Below, piece by piece: positions 9,999 to 18,859 of a stretch of DNA of 64,000 bases. The notes beneath the pieces were generated by a model. It made no database searches, was not told the DNA's origin, and saw nothing but the letters and a program-made list of their open reading frames with translations. Both the position numbers and the translations under genes were made by a program. Source of the DNA: ZC4RG35 sp041747855 (GTDB lineage Bacteria; Actinomycetota; Acidimicrobiia; Spongiisociales; ZC4RG35); contig JBGTEJ010000088.1 in NCBI GenBank assembly GCA_041747855.1, positions 1-64,000 of the forward strand, read 5' to 3'. How positions within the stretch are numbered: the first letter of the stretch is position 1; each line of letters starts with the position of its first letter.

Positions 9999-10618
9999 GG
10001 TTTGCCCTCATCGCCAACGGTGCCAAGTGGCTGGAAGGCGGGGAACGGGCCGACCGCCCCTGCTTCTTCGCGTATCGCCCAGTCGAACGATTGGCGACCA
10101 CCGAACAACCCCTGCATCTCATCGCAGTTCACTACTTCGGGACGGGCGTCCTTGAGCCATCGGACCAGCGAACGCGCTTTGTCGGGGGTGACCCCCTCGA
10201 TGGTCTCGTAGTTGACCTGTACCGCCACCGCACCACCGCACGCCCCGATACATTCGACATGCTCGACCGAGACCAGCCCTTCATCGTCGGTCTCCCCATG
10301 GGGAACACCCGACTCGTCTTCGATGGCGTGGAGCACATCGTCGCCTCCGAGCAGCATGCAGCTGATCGAAGTGCAGCACGAGACCAGGTATTTGCCGGTC
10401 CGCTCCCGCTTGTACATGGTGTAGAAGCTGGCCACTGCCTGGACCTGTGCCTCGGTGATCCCACACCAGGCCGCCACCTCGGTCATCCCCTGTTCGGTCA
10501 GATAACCGTCTTCGGCCATGGCCAGATAGAGCAAGGGCATGACGGCGGAGCGCCTTTGCGGATATCGGGCGATGATCGCCCTGGCACGCTCCTGGGTGGC
10601 CGCCGGCCAGTAGCTCAA
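9995..10618 (-). CDS. nuoE: NADH-quinone oxidoreductase subunit E ([2Fe-2S])
   Basis: Thioredoxin-fold subunit holding the [2Fe-2S] cluster N1a next to FMN. The four expected cysteines appear in CCTSISC and ECIGACGG. At 207 residues it is longer than the minimal family because of a C-terminal extension after about residue 160. It starts at TTG (10616-10618), with the nuoD stop overlapping, which is an unusual start codon within this operon. Confidence 0.95.
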   Translation of the reverse strand: MSYWPAATQERARAIIARYPQRRSAVMPLLYLAMAEDGYLTEQGMTEVAAWCGITEAQVQAVASFYTMYKRERTGKYLVSCCTSISCMLLGGDDVLHAIEDESGVPHGETDDEGLVSVEHVECIGACGGAVAVQVNYETIEGVTPDKARSLVRWLKDARPEVVNCDEMQGLFGGRQSFDWAIREEAGAVGPFPAFQPLGTVGDEGKP

Positions 10619-11955
10619 CGGTCGACATCCCCCATGACGGGGTCCATGGAGGCGATGGTGGCGACGGTATCAGCCATGAGGCTGTCGGCCATCGTGATCG
10701 GGAGGCCCTGGAGGTTGTAGAACGAAGGCGCCCTGGTGTGCATCCGATATGGCCTGGCCTCACCGTCGGACACCAGGTAACAGCCCAACTCCCCACGTGG
10801 AGACTCGATCGAGACATAGGTCTCACCAGGGGGCACCTTGAAACCCTCCGTGAACAGCTTGAAGTGGTGAATCAGGGCTTCCATCGACTCGTCGATGCGG
10901 GCCCTGGGCGGGGGTGTGATCTTCCTGTCGGCGATCCGGTAGTCACCTTTGGGCATGGTGTCCATGACTTGCTCGACGATCTTCAGCGACTCCCGTATCT
11001 CTCCGATCCGCACCCGGTAGCGGTCGTAGACATCTCCCTCAGTGCCGGTGACGACATCGAACTCGTACTGCTCGAGACCCGAGTAGGGGAAGACCTTGCG
11101 GATGTCCCAGTCCAGCCCGGTCGCCCGGAGTGCCGGGCCGGTGATGCTGTTGGCCAGGGCCTCCTCGGTGGACATGACACCTACGCCTTTGGTGCGTGCC
11201 AGCCAGATCGGGTTGTTCTCGAGCAGATCGTCGTATTGGGTCAGCCGCTGGGGAATGTCCTCGAGGATCGCCCCGACATCGTCCTTCCATCCCGGAGGCA
11301 AGTCGGCGGCAACACCACCTGGACGGATGTAGTTGTGGTTCATTCGAAGACCGGTGGTCTTCTCGAAGAAGGCGAGGATCGACTCCCGCTCCCTGAACCC
11401 ATAGATCATCATCGAGATCGCCCCGATGTCCATCCCGTTGGTGGCGGTGGCCACAAGATGTGAGGAGATCCGGTTGAGCTCGGTCATCAGCACGCGGATG
11501 GCGGCGGCTCTGGGGGGGACTTCAACGCCGAGCAGTCTCTCCGCGGCTAGCGAGAAGGCCAGCTCACAGTGGAGCGGGGCCAGATAGTCCATCCTGGTCA
11601 CGTTGGTGGGACCCTGACCGAAAGTGAGCTGCTCGGCTGTCTTCTCCATGCCGGTATGGAGATATCCGATGATCGGCTTCGATCTTCGAATCACCTCACC
11701 TTCCAGTTCGACCTGGAGACGGAGCACACCATGGGTCGACGGATGCTGGGGCCCCATATTCAGGATCATCCGCTCCTCGTCGGGCACCTCGTCGTCGAAG
11801 AGGTAGTCATCGTCGACCACACGACCGTATTGCTGGTCGAGACGGGCCTCGGTTTCGGTTCGTCGGATCTCCTGGGCACCTTCGTCGGTCGGGCTGAACT
11901 CCGGCTCTTCGGTGCCTGCCACCCAGAGATCGAGCTTGGTCGTGTCTTCGCCCAT
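10615..11955 (-). CDS. nuoD: NADH-quinone oxidoreductase subunit D (49 kDa)
   Basis: Forms the quinone-reduction site with NuoB. It has 446 residues. The quinone-site loop GPQHPSTHGVLRLQ is intact, and the C-terminal block typical of the NiFe-hydrogenase-like fold is present (KAWIPGG-type residues belong to nuoF, not here). The first ~55 residues are a polar extension before the conserved core. It is separated from the nuoC stop by one base. NuoC and NuoD are separate genes, not fused as in Escherichia coli. Confidence 0.96.
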   Translation of the reverse strand: MGEDTTKLDLWVAGTEEPEFSPTDEGAQEIRRTETEARLDQQYGRVVDDDYLFDDEVPDEERMILNMGPQHPSTHGVLRLQVELEGEVIRRSKPIIGYLHTGMEKTAEQLTFGQGPTNVTRMDYLAPLHCELAFSLAAERLLGVEVPPRAAAIRVLMTELNRISSHLVATATNGMDIGAISMMIYGFRERESILAFFEKTTGLRMNHNYIRPGGVAADLPPGWKDDVGAILEDIPQRLTQYDDLLENNPIWLARTKGVGVMSTEEALANSITGPALRATGLDWDIRKVFPYSGLEQYEFDVVTGTEGDVYDRYRVRIGEIRESLKIVEQVMDTMPKGDYRIADRKITPPPRARIDESMEALIHHFKLFTEGFKVPPGETYVSIESPRGELGCYLVSDGEARPYRMHTRAPSFYNLQGLPITMADSLMADTVATIASMDPVMGDVDR

Positions 11956-11956
11956 G

Positions 11957-12430
11957 TCAGGTCACCTGCGGGGAGGCTTTGAATTGGACAGGAACCGAGC
12001 CGACCCCGAAGTCTTTGCGGAGGGGATAACCCTCCCAATCGTCCGGCATCAGAATTCGGGTCAGATCGGGATGACCCTCGAACACGATCCCGAACATGTC
12101 GTACACCTCCCGCTCACCAAAACCTGCCCCCGGCCATATTGGTGTGATCGAAGGGACCGCGGGCTGGTTGCGATCGATCCCGGTTGTCATCCGCAGCCGG
12201 GTTCGGTGTTGGACGGAGAGGAGATTGACCACTAACTGAAAGCGCTCCGGTCTGGCCCGCATCCAGTCGACGGCGGTCACATCCACACACATCTCGAATC
12301 CGGAGTCGCGGGCAGCCTCGGCAAAGGGAAACCAGGATTCGGTGGGGACCACGGCGACGTCCTGACCATGGGAGACCTCCCAATTGACCCCGTCGAATCG
12401 GGTGGAGAGGGTTTCGAGGATCTGGTTCAT
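11957..12430 (-). CDS. nuoC: NADH-quinone oxidoreductase subunit C (30 kDa)
   Basis: Soluble connecting-module subunit of 157 residues. The family signature region is visible near residues 105-140, around WPGAGFGEREVYDMFGIVFE and HPDLTRILMPDDWEGYPLRK, which contacts NuoD. It has no cofactor. It starts at ATG and overlaps the nuoB stop. Confidence 0.96.
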   Translation of the reverse strand: MNQILETLSTRFDGVNWEVSHGQDVAVVPTESWFPFAEAARDSGFEMCVDVTAVDWMRARPERFQLVVNLLSVQHRTRLRMTTGIDRNQPAVPSITPIWPGAGFGEREVYDMFGIVFEGHPDLTRILMPDDWEGYPLRKDFGVGSVPVQFKASPQVT

Positions 12431-12894
12431 CGGCTGATCTCACCCGACATGATCTTGTCGTGGAGGGTGAGGATCCCGTGCATGAGGCTCTGCGGGCCAG
12501 GCGGGCACCCGGGCACGTAGATGTCGACCGGGACGATCTGGTCAACACCCTGCACCAGGGCATAGTTGTTGAACATGCCACCGGTCGAGGCGCAGGCACC
12601 CATGGAGATCACCCATTTCGGCTCGGGCATCTGGTCGTACACCTGTCTCAAGACGGGGGCCATCTTCTGGCTGACACGTCCGGCGACGATCATCAGATCA
12701 GCTTGCCGGGGTGAAGCCCGAAAGACTTCCATACCGAATCGGGCCAGGTCGTAGTGTGCTGCCCCGGTGGCCATCATCTCTATGGCGCAGCAGGCGAGTC
12801 CGAAGGTGGCAGGGAACATCGAACGGGTGCGTGCCCACCTGGCGGCCTTGTCGAGGGTCGTGGTCAGCAGGTTGCCGGGTGCGGTGACTGCCAT
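12427..12894 (-). CDS. nuoB: NADH-quinone oxidoreductase subunit B (cluster N2)
   Basis: Carries the terminal [4Fe-4S] cluster N2 that donates electrons to quinone. The adjacent-cysteine motif GLACCAIEMMA, the MGACASTGGMF block and VPGCPPGP provide the four cysteines. The open frame extends upstream to 13059, but that part is nuoA sequence read in another frame. The ATG at 12894 gives a normal 155-residue NuoB and overlaps the nuoA stop (ATGA). Confidence 0.96.
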   Translation of the reverse strand: MAVTAPGNLLTTTLDKAARWARTRSMFPATFGLACCAIEMMATGAAHYDLARFGMEVFRASPRQADLMIVAGRVSQKMAPVLRQVYDQMPEPKWVISMGACASTGGMFNNYALVQGVDQIVPVDIYVPGCPPGPQSLMHGILTLHDKIMSGEISR

Positions 12895-13298
12895 CAGACC
12901 ACCTCGTCCGTCACCGGCACATACCGGGCTCGCCGTTTGACATTCCAGTCGAGGGCCCCCCGCTTCCACACATAGAGCAGCGTTTCCAGGACGAAGAAAG
13001 TGAAGATCAGGATCGCCGCCACCCCGTACCACTCCAGTTCGATCCAGATCACGGCCCATGCGAACAGGAAGATGATCTCGATGTCGAAGATCACGAACAG
13101 CATCGCCACCAGGTAGAACTTGACCGGGAATCTCTGCACCGGTTCTACCTCTGGGACGATCCCACTCTCGTAGGGGTCGAGCTTCTCAGGGGTCGGGTTA
13201 TCGGGACTCACCAGTCTCGAGGCCAACAGGGAGACCGCTACGAAAGCTGCGGCCAACACCAACATGACGGCTATTGGCAGATATTCGCCCAGAGTCAC
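12894..13298 (-). CDS. nuoA: NADH-quinone oxidoreductase subunit A
   Basis: First gene of the nuo operon; three-helix membrane subunit of 134 residues. The conserved loop DPYESGIVP and the FYLVAMLFVIFDIEIIFLFAW helix identify it. The start codon is GTG. Only about 70 bases separate it from the divergent acetyltransferase gene at 13369, so the operon promoter must lie there. I saw no convincing -35/-10 pair or Rex-type operator in that gap. Confidence 0.95.
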   Translation of the reverse strand: MTLGEYLPIAVMLVLAAAFVAVSLLASRLVSPDNPTPEKLDPYESGIVPEVEPVQRFPVKFYLVAMLFVIFDIEIIFLFAWAVIWIELEWYGVAAILIFTFFVLETLLYVWKRGALDWNVKRRARYVPVTDEVV

Positions 13299-13368
13299 GT
13301 TCGGAGCATAGAGCGGGGTCGGAGCGCCTACTAAATCGCTTCAGAGGGCCTCCGCCTAACCTTCCCGG

Positions 13369-14001
13369 GTGCCCGAACCAGGTCTTGAGCCCTCCTCTCA
13401 CAACACGTATGACTTCGAGACGACCCAGTTCAGGATCGACCTGCCACGGCAGGACGACGCCGTCGAGATCTTCAGGTTGGTCGGAGGGGCCGACAGGGAT
13501 GCGGTCTGCGCCACCTTGGTGTGGGACGGGCCAGACGATGTCGAGAACATCGAATGGTGGATCGACCGCTGCAATCAGGCGACATTCGAAGATTGGGGAT
13601 TCCACTGGGTGGTCCGTGATCGGGAGGGAGCGTTGACCGGATCAGTAGGGACCCCGCTAGGGGCGGTTGGAACCCGCCCCAGGTCGGAAGGGGTGGCCGA
13701 TGTCGGCTACTGGATCGGGAGGCCCTACTGGGGGATGGGAGTCATGAGCGAGGTCTTGCCCGCTCTGCTCGGTCTGGGTCTCGACAGACTCGGATTCATG
13801 ACCATGGAAGCCGACGTGTTCGCCAACAACGTGCGGGGCCGTCGACTGGTGGAGAGGGTGGGGATGACCGAGGAAGGGGTGACCGACAAGGGACACCTGA
13901 AGCAGGGCGTTTGGGTCGACGTGGTCCACTATGCGATGTCCGCCGAGAGGTGGAACCAGCTCGGGTCTCGGACTTCAGAGAGTGGCTCAGGAGGTCGGTA
14001 A
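13369..14001 (+). CDS. GNAT family N-acetyltransferase (RimJ/RimL type)
   Basis: Predicted acetyl-CoA-dependent N-acetyltransferase of 210 residues. Typical elements are the FRIDLPRQDD start of the domain, the acetyl-CoA-binding stretch YWIGRPYWGMGVMSEVLPAL and the NVRGRRLVERVGM block with the conserved asparagine. The substrate cannot be inferred. It starts at GTG, diverges from nuoA, and its last 15 bases overlap the end of the convergent MenJ-like gene. Confidence 0.85.
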   Translation: MPEPGLEPSSHNTYDFETTQFRIDLPRQDDAVEIFRLVGGADRDAVCATLVWDGPDDVENIEWWIDRCNQATFEDWGFHWVVRDREGALTGSVGTPLGAVGTRPRSEGVADVGYWIGRPYWGMGVMSEVLPALLGLGLDRLGFMTMEADVFANNVRGRRLVERVGMTEEGVTDKGHLKQGVWVDVVHYAMSAERWNQLGSRTSESGSGGR

Positions 14002-15225
14002 GGCCCGAACAATGCCGGCAAGAGCGTCGTAGGCCCTTTCCCCGATGTGCTTCTCGTCCTCGTCGAGGAGGTTCGACATGACCTTGAGGGTCCACTCCAT
14101 CAACGGTCGGTTGCGGAGACCGGTATGGGCCAACGCACGCATCACCGGGGGGTTGCCGATCACCTTCACGAAGATCCTGGCCATCTTGTAGTAGAGCCCG
14201 AACTCGTCTTCGAGTCGCTGTGGGTAACGACGGAGCAGCCCCAGGTCGTCCTTGGTCAGTGCGTCTCCCACATAGTCAGCGGCCATCCGCCCGGTCTCGT
14301 ATGCGTAGGAGATGCCCTCACCGTTCCAGGGGTTGATCGCCCCTGCGGCATCACCCACGGTTATCCAGTTGGACCCGACCAACGGCCCCCGGGAGTAGGA
14401 CATGATCAGCTTCCCACCGACCGGCTTGGTCAACCGGGTCTCCTCGGATATCCCCCAGTAATCGGGGGCGGTGGCTGCGTAATCGTTCATCATGTTGGTT
14501 GTGTTCACGGTCTTCCACCTCTTGAAGGTGGAGAGGAGGCCGACACCGACATTGATCGAGCCGTCCCCGAGTGGGAACACCCATCCGTAGCCGGGCATGG
14601 TCGCCCCCGAAGAGTCCCTCAGGTCCAACTGACTCTCCAGGAAGCGATCGGAGGATCTGGGTGACGAGTAGTAACCGCGTGCCGCAAGTCCAAGCGGGTA
14701 ATCCTTTCGCCGGGCCGTCCCCAGTTCACGACCGAACCGGTTCATCGACCCATCGGCGATGATCGTGATCTTTGGGGTGACCGTCTCGGTGGTCCCGCCG
14801 TTGGCGAGAGCGACCGACGTGAGCACCCCGTTCTCGATCACCGGGGTGGCCGTGGTCTTCTCCCTGATCAGCACGCCTTCCTTCTCGGCGAGACGGGCCA
14901 CCTGGGAGTCGAGATCGGACCGCCGGATGACACCACCCCAATTGGGGTAGCGGCTGTGCTCGGGCCAGGGAAGTTCGAGCATCAGGTCGTCACCGGCGTA
15001 GGAACGGAGACCATCGATCCGGTGGAACTCGGGCACGGAGAAGTCGAAGCCCATGTCGGTCAGGTGGTAGATGGCGCGGGGGGTGAGACCATCACCGCAG
15101 GTCTTATCCCTCGGGTACTCCTTGGCCTCGACCATGGTGACCTGGTGCCCTGCTCGCGCCAGCCAGAAAGCGGCAGCGCTGCCCGACGGGCCACCACCGA
15201 CCACGAGAACTTCAGGTGGGTTCAT
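13987..15225 (-). CDS. geranylgeranyl reductase family FAD oxidoreductase, probable menaquinone isoprenoid reductase
   Basis: Flavoprotein of 412 residues. It has an N-terminal Rossmann motif VGGGPSGSAAAFWLARAG, the family motif EYPRDKTCGDGLTPRA, and a second FAD motif around VGDAAGAINPWNGEGISYA. These are hallmarks of the geranylgeranyl reductase group; in mycobacteria the nuo-linked member MenJ saturates one isoprene unit of menaquinone. The position next to complex I and rex fits a menaquinone role, but reduction of other polyprenyl lipids is possible. It diverges from rex across 48 bases. Confidence 0.8.
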   Translation of the reverse strand: MNPPEVLVVGGGPSGSAAAFWLARAGHQVTMVEAKEYPRDKTCGDGLTPRAIYHLTDMGFDFSVPEFHRIDGLRSYAGDDLMLELPWPEHSRYPNWGGVIRRSDLDSQVARLAEKEGVLIREKTTATPVIENGVLTSVALANGGTTETVTPKITIIADGSMNRFGRELGTARRKDYPLGLAARGYYSSPRSSDRFLESQLDLRDSSGATMPGYGWVFPLGDGSINVGVGLLSTFKRWKTVNTTNMMNDYAATAPDYWGISEETRLTKPVGGKLIMSYSRGPLVGSNWITVGDAAGAINPWNGEGISYAYETGRMAADYVGDALTKDDLGLLRRYPQRLEDEFGLYYKMARIFVKVIGNPPVMRALAHTGLRNRPLMEWTLKVMSNLLDEDEKHIGERAYDALAGIVRALPTS

Positions 15226-15273
15226 GTCAGGAACGGAGAGTAGAAGGTTCTCCCTGTTGTATCGTCGCCGACG

Positions 15274-15882
15274 ATGAGCAGCCTCTCCAAGGCGACGGTC
15301 ACAAGACTTCCGAGATATCTGCGGTTGCTGGACGACAGTGGTCAGTCTCAGCGAACGGTCAGTTCGGACGAATTGGCCGAGGCTGCCGGAGTCAACGCGG
15401 CGAACGTCAGGAGGGACCTGGCCGCACTCGAATTCCAGGGGACTCGTGGGGTCGGCTACGTGGCTTCCGATCTCCGAGACCGCATTCGCAGGGAGTTGGG
15501 GATCGAGAATCGACGGCGGGTTGGGATAGTCGGCGCCGGCAATCTGGGCACGGCACTGGCCAAGTACTCGGGACTCTCCAAGCGTGGGTTCGACGTGGTG
15601 GCCATCTATGACATCGACGTACAGCGAATCGGAGAGAAGGTGTCAGGGGTCGCCGTCCGCAGCCTGAAGACGATGGGTGACGACCTGATATCGGGGCTCT
15701 TCGACATGGCCATCCTCGCCGTCCCTGCGAGCTCAGCCCAAAAGGTCGCCGACACTCTCGTACATGCCGGCGTCAAGTCGATCCTCAACTTCGCACCGAT
15801 CCGGGTCAACGTTCCGGAGACAGTTGCCGTTCGTCAGGTCGATCTTTCCAACGAGCTCCAGATCCTCAGCTACTACGGCTGA
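15274..15882 (+). CDS. rex: redox-sensing transcriptional repressor Rex
   Basis: NADH/NAD+-responsive repressor of 202 residues. The N-terminal winged-helix domain includes TVSSDELAEAAGVNAANVRR and GVGY. It is followed by a Rossmann NAD(H) domain with VGIVGAGNLGTALAKY and IYDIDVQRIG, then the C-terminal swapped helix. Rex normally controls respiratory genes when NADH rises, and here it lies between complex I and complex III clusters. I looked in the neighbouring promoters for a TTGTGAA-type inverted repeat and found none, so its local targets are unproven. Confidence 0.93.
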   Translation: MSSLSKATVTRLPRYLRLLDDSGQSQRTVSSDELAEAAGVNAANVRRDLAALEFQGTRGVGYVASDLRDRIRRELGIENRRRVGIVGAGNLGTALAKYSGLSKRGFDVVAIYDIDVQRIGEKVSGVAVRSLKTMGDDLISGLFDMAILAVPASSAQKVADTLVHAGVKSILNFAPIRVNVPETVAVRQVDLSNELQILSYYG

Positions 15883-15913
15883 CGCTCCGTTACACGATAT
15901 CGGAGTGGTCGCG

Positions 15914-16282
15914 TTACCCGCTCAGCGAATCGGCTTCCTGGGACTGCTCATACTGGTGGAGGGCGGTCAGAAAGGCGAGAAACAACACCAGGCTCACCAG
16001 CAGCCAGGTGATGGGGATGATCCGTACTTCGAAGGCGTTGAGCCCTTCGATGTTCTGGGGGGCCGGGCCACGTGGGGCGTAAACGACGAACAGCATCGAA
16101 CTGATCGCCAACCACCCGAAAGTGGCGGACCCGGTGATGAGGAACCCCAACTTCTTCCCGAGGTTGGTGTAGTTGAAGAGGTACTGGGAGCCGATGAAGA
16201 GAAGGACCGACACGAGCGTGAGAATGATCCCGGTGATGAACATGTTCGCCGAGAGCAACGATCTGAAGAGTTCACGGAACAT
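15914..16282 (-). CDS. small membrane protein of the bc-complex cluster (3 TM)
   Basis: Unrecognised 122-residue protein with three clear hydrophobic segments (about residues 12-33, 45-68 and 90-110) and no cysteine or cofactor motif. It is the last gene of the complex III cluster, three bases after the cytochrome c gene. That spacing suggests a structural or assembly subunit. It ends convergently with rex about 30 bases away; that gap contains only a weak stem (CTCCG/CGGAG). Confidence 0.7.
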   Translation of the reverse strand: MFRELFRSLLSANMFITGIILTLVSVLLFIGSQYLFNYTNLGKKLGFLITGSATFGWLAISSMLFVVYAPRGPAPQNIEGLNAFEVRIIPITWLLVSLVLFLAFLTALHQYEQSQEADSLSG

Positions 16283-16285
16283 CTC

Positions 16286-17974
16286 TCACCTCACTCCCGC
16301 CAGGTTGCCACTTCTCAGGTAGGCGGCGATCAACTCGAGGTCGGACCGGCTCAACGCGCCACCGAATCCGGGCATCCGACCGGAACCGAAGCCGTTCAGT
16401 CCATAGGGCGTCTCAGCCACCGAACCGTTGATCAGGAACTCGACAAGGGAGTCCGGGATACTCGGGTCGGTGGGAGGCTCACCGAATTGAACCACCGGGC
16501 GACCGTCCCAGAGCGCCGGGCCGAATCCCCCAGAGCCGACTTCTTGGGCGAAAGGCAGACCGGCACTGAAGCTCGAGGTGTGGCATCGGGCACAGTTCGC
16601 CTGGAACAACCCAACGGCTCTCGCTGCCTGCTCCTGTGAGACTCCCATGGTGGCGGCCACTCCATCGATATCGATGTCCCAGGAGCGGTCCCGCTGTGCC
16701 TGACGGAGGAAGGCCAGACCTGCCTCCTCCTGTGGTCTGATCCGATCTTCATTCTCGACCAGCACTCTCTTGATGATGGTGACGGATTCGAGATTCCCGA
16801 CCAGAGATGTTGCGCTCCTCAGATCCGCAACAGCGGTGACCGATTCGGCGTTCGTCGGGCTCAGTGCGACCAGGCCCAGACTTCTCGGGACGGTGGCGTT
16901 GGCCGCTTCGGCAAGCAGGGCGTTGATCTGGGTCTCGACCGTATCGGGTATACCGTCGCCGTCACCGTCATCTCCCGTCGCCCCTTCGATGATGGCCTCG
17001 AGACGGGCCATGTAGGTGACCAGTATTGGATCCCTCAGGGCCGCCTGGTCTAGTGCAGTCAGGTTCTGCAGGAGGATTTCGGGGTCGGGGTTGGCCGGAT
17101 CAAGCACGACCGGTTCGAAGGCCCGGAAATAGGCGACCGCCTGAGCCGAGATCTCGGACAGACGGGTTTCGACCGCATCCGGAAGTCCGTCCCCGTCGGT
17201 GTCGAGACCAGAACCAGTGTTCAAGAGGCGACGGGCTTCCTCGGCGAGGGGACGGATGAAGGCGTAGTCCTCGGGGGCCTGGTCGATCTCCACGACGACC
17301 TGCTCCTGGCTGGCGATGGCGTTGATCATTGCCTGATCCGCCCCTGCCAGACGATCTAGTTGAACCTGAATGTTCGCCGCGGTGTCGGCGACGACGTCTT
17401 GCTGAGGCCGCTCCAAGGTCTTCAGGTAATTGACCACGTCGACGACCTGGAGTTCGTTCATGGGACCCCCACCAGCCAGGCCCCAAGGCGGCATCGGGGT
17501 GTTGCCCCGACCATAGGTGACCCAATAGTTGACCTCGTCCTCGGAGTATCTGAAGAAGACGTCATCGAGTGACGGTGCCTCCCAATCCACGGTGACACCG
17601 GACCGACGCTCAACATAGGTGGCCACCCCACCCGAACCGAGTGGTCCATGGCAAGCAAAACATCCGAATTCTTCGACTATGTGCTCACCCCGGGATATCG
17701 ACGCTTCTGCGAACTCCTCGACGAAGCCTCCTTGACGACCCGGTTCGCCCAAGAAGTAGAGAGGAAGTGACACTGCCAGAAACCCGGCTGCCGCGATCGC
17801 CGCCTTCTGGCCGCGTTCTACCCGTCTTGTCTCCAACTGCTGGTCGTCGATCCCCGGCCTCAGGTTGGGAGCGACCTCCTCCCCGCCACGGTTGCGTAAG
17901 GCGGAGACGACGATGATGCCGAGCCAGGCGATCCCCGCAACGAGGGCGAGGACGGTGATGACTTCGGCGGTCAT
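16286..17974 (-). CDS. membrane-anchored diheme cytochrome c with calcium-repeat-like insert
   Basis: Probable cytochrome c subunit of the bc complex, 562 residues. Two N-terminal helices (about 5-25 and 57-76) anchor it. Haem site 1 is CFACH (105-109) with a likely Met ligand in the PMPPWG region; haem site 2 is CARCH (461-465) with the ligand in GRMPGFGG near 534. Between the domains are two DxDGDG repeats, DTDGDGLPDAVE at 258-269 and DGDGDGIPDTVE at about 336-347, resembling thrombospondin type-3 calcium loops. It lies three bases after the Rieske gene. Actinobacterial QcrC is also diheme but much shorter and lacks this insert. Confidence 0.85.
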   Translation of the reverse strand: MTAEVITVLALVAGIAWLGIIVVSALRNRGGEEVAPNLRPGIDDQQLETRRVERGQKAAIAAAGFLAVSLPLYFLGEPGRQGGFVEEFAEASISRGEHIVEEFGCFACHGPLGSGGVATYVERRSGVTVDWEAPSLDDVFFRYSEDEVNYWVTYGRGNTPMPPWGLAGGGPMNELQVVDVVNYLKTLERPQQDVVADTAANIQVQLDRLAGADQAMINAIASQEQVVVEIDQAPEDYAFIRPLAEEARRLLNTGSGLDTDGDGLPDAVETRLSEISAQAVAYFRAFEPVVLDPANPDPEILLQNLTALDQAALRDPILVTYMARLEAIIEGATGDDGDGDGIPDTVETQINALLAEAANATVPRSLGLVALSPTNAESVTAVADLRSATSLVGNLESVTIIKRVLVENEDRIRPQEEAGLAFLRQAQRDRSWDIDIDGVAATMGVSQEQAARAVGLFQANCARCHTSSFSAGLPFAQEVGSGGFGPALWDGRPVVQFGEPPTDPSIPDSLVEFLINGSVAETPYGLNGFGSGRMPGFGGALSRSDLELIAAYLRSGNLAGVR

Positions 17975-17977
17975 TCC

Positions 17978-18859
17978 TCAGGCGTCCTCGTCACCCACTG
18001 CGGCGCTGATGCAGTTGGGCCCTTGCGGGTAGTTGAAGGACAGATCACGGGCCCTCGGTGTTTCCAGGACGGAACCGGTCTTGATGATGAACCGGCCACC
18101 CACCACGTCGACCACGAATCGATCGAGGTTGCGGGGTGCCGGGCCGCCGAACCACTCTCCGATGGCATTGTATTTTGAGCCGTGGCACGGGCACTCGAAG
18201 CCGATCGATGTGGCGCACCAGGGCACCCGGCATCCGAGATGGACACAACGCTGAAACAGGGCCATGAGACCGCCCGCCTCGACACTCAGCCCGGCGAACT
18301 GCTCCGAGAGCGTGGTCGGCGCAGGCACCACATAGGCCCTCGCTTCAGGAACGAACACCGGGGCCACCGAACCGTCGGGGGCTACGACCATCGTCTGTAG
18401 ATCAGCCAGGGCCCCGGCATCGACATCGGTTCCGAAACCACCCGTCAGCTTTGGCCACATCATCGCCAGGGAACCCATGCCCATCAGTCCCAGGAACGAG
18501 AAGAATGTGGCGCCGATCGCCCGGTTGAAGAACTGTCGGCGGGTTACCCCGGCCTCCTCGGGAGAGACTTCGATGACACGTTGTGTCTCAACGACCCGGA
18601 CACCCGATGGCGCAGGTTCGGTCGCTTCGACCTCAGTCTCCAAGGGTTCTTCTTCCACGGCCGACACCTCTTCGGCGACGGGAGCCAACGCCACACCGGC
18701 CATCGAGCGGTCGGCGCGTCTGGTCTCGGCTGAGACCCCGGCCCCGGAGTCGACCGGCTTGACCGCCTGGGACCGTCGGAAGGCGATGGTGAAAGCCCCG
18801 ATCGCACCCAGGATGGCGAACACCGCAACTGCGAGCAGGATCATGTTGGCGAACGTCAT
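17978..18859 (-). CDS. Rieske iron-sulfur protein of the quinol:cytochrome c reductase
   Basis: Carries the [2Fe-2S] cluster that takes the first electron from menaquinol. It has 293 residues from the ATG at 18859, chosen because the upstream open frame is cytochrome b sequence read in another frame. Cluster ligands C205/H207 and C223/H226 with the C210-C225 disulfide pair are present (CVHLGC and CPCHGS). A helix at 5-26, a long acidic linker, and a twin-arginine-like RRQFFNRA at 107-114 precede a second helix. That double anchoring differs from the single anchor of mitochondrial Rieske. It overlaps the cytochrome b gene. Confidence 0.93.
   Translation of the reverse strand: MTFANMILLAVAVFAILGAIGAFTIAFRRSQAVKPVDSGAGVSAETRRADRSMAGVALAPVAEEVSAVEEEPLETEVEATEPAPSGVRVVETQRVIEVSPEEAGVTRRQFFNRAIGATFFSFLGLMGMGSLAMMWPKLTGGFGTDVDAGALADLQTMVVAPDGSVAPVFVPEARAYVVPAPTTLSEQFAGLSVEAGGLMALFQRCVHLGCRVPWCATSIGFECPCHGSKYNAIGEWFGGPAPRNLDRFVVDVVGGRFIIKTGSVLETPRARDLSFNYPQGPNCISAAVGDEDA

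Noticed and set aside
15226..15273. Rex operator in the rex/MenJ-like promoter
   Set aside because: No TTGTGAA-N6-TTCACAA-type inverted repeat here, upstream of nuoA (13299-13368) or in 21738-21958.
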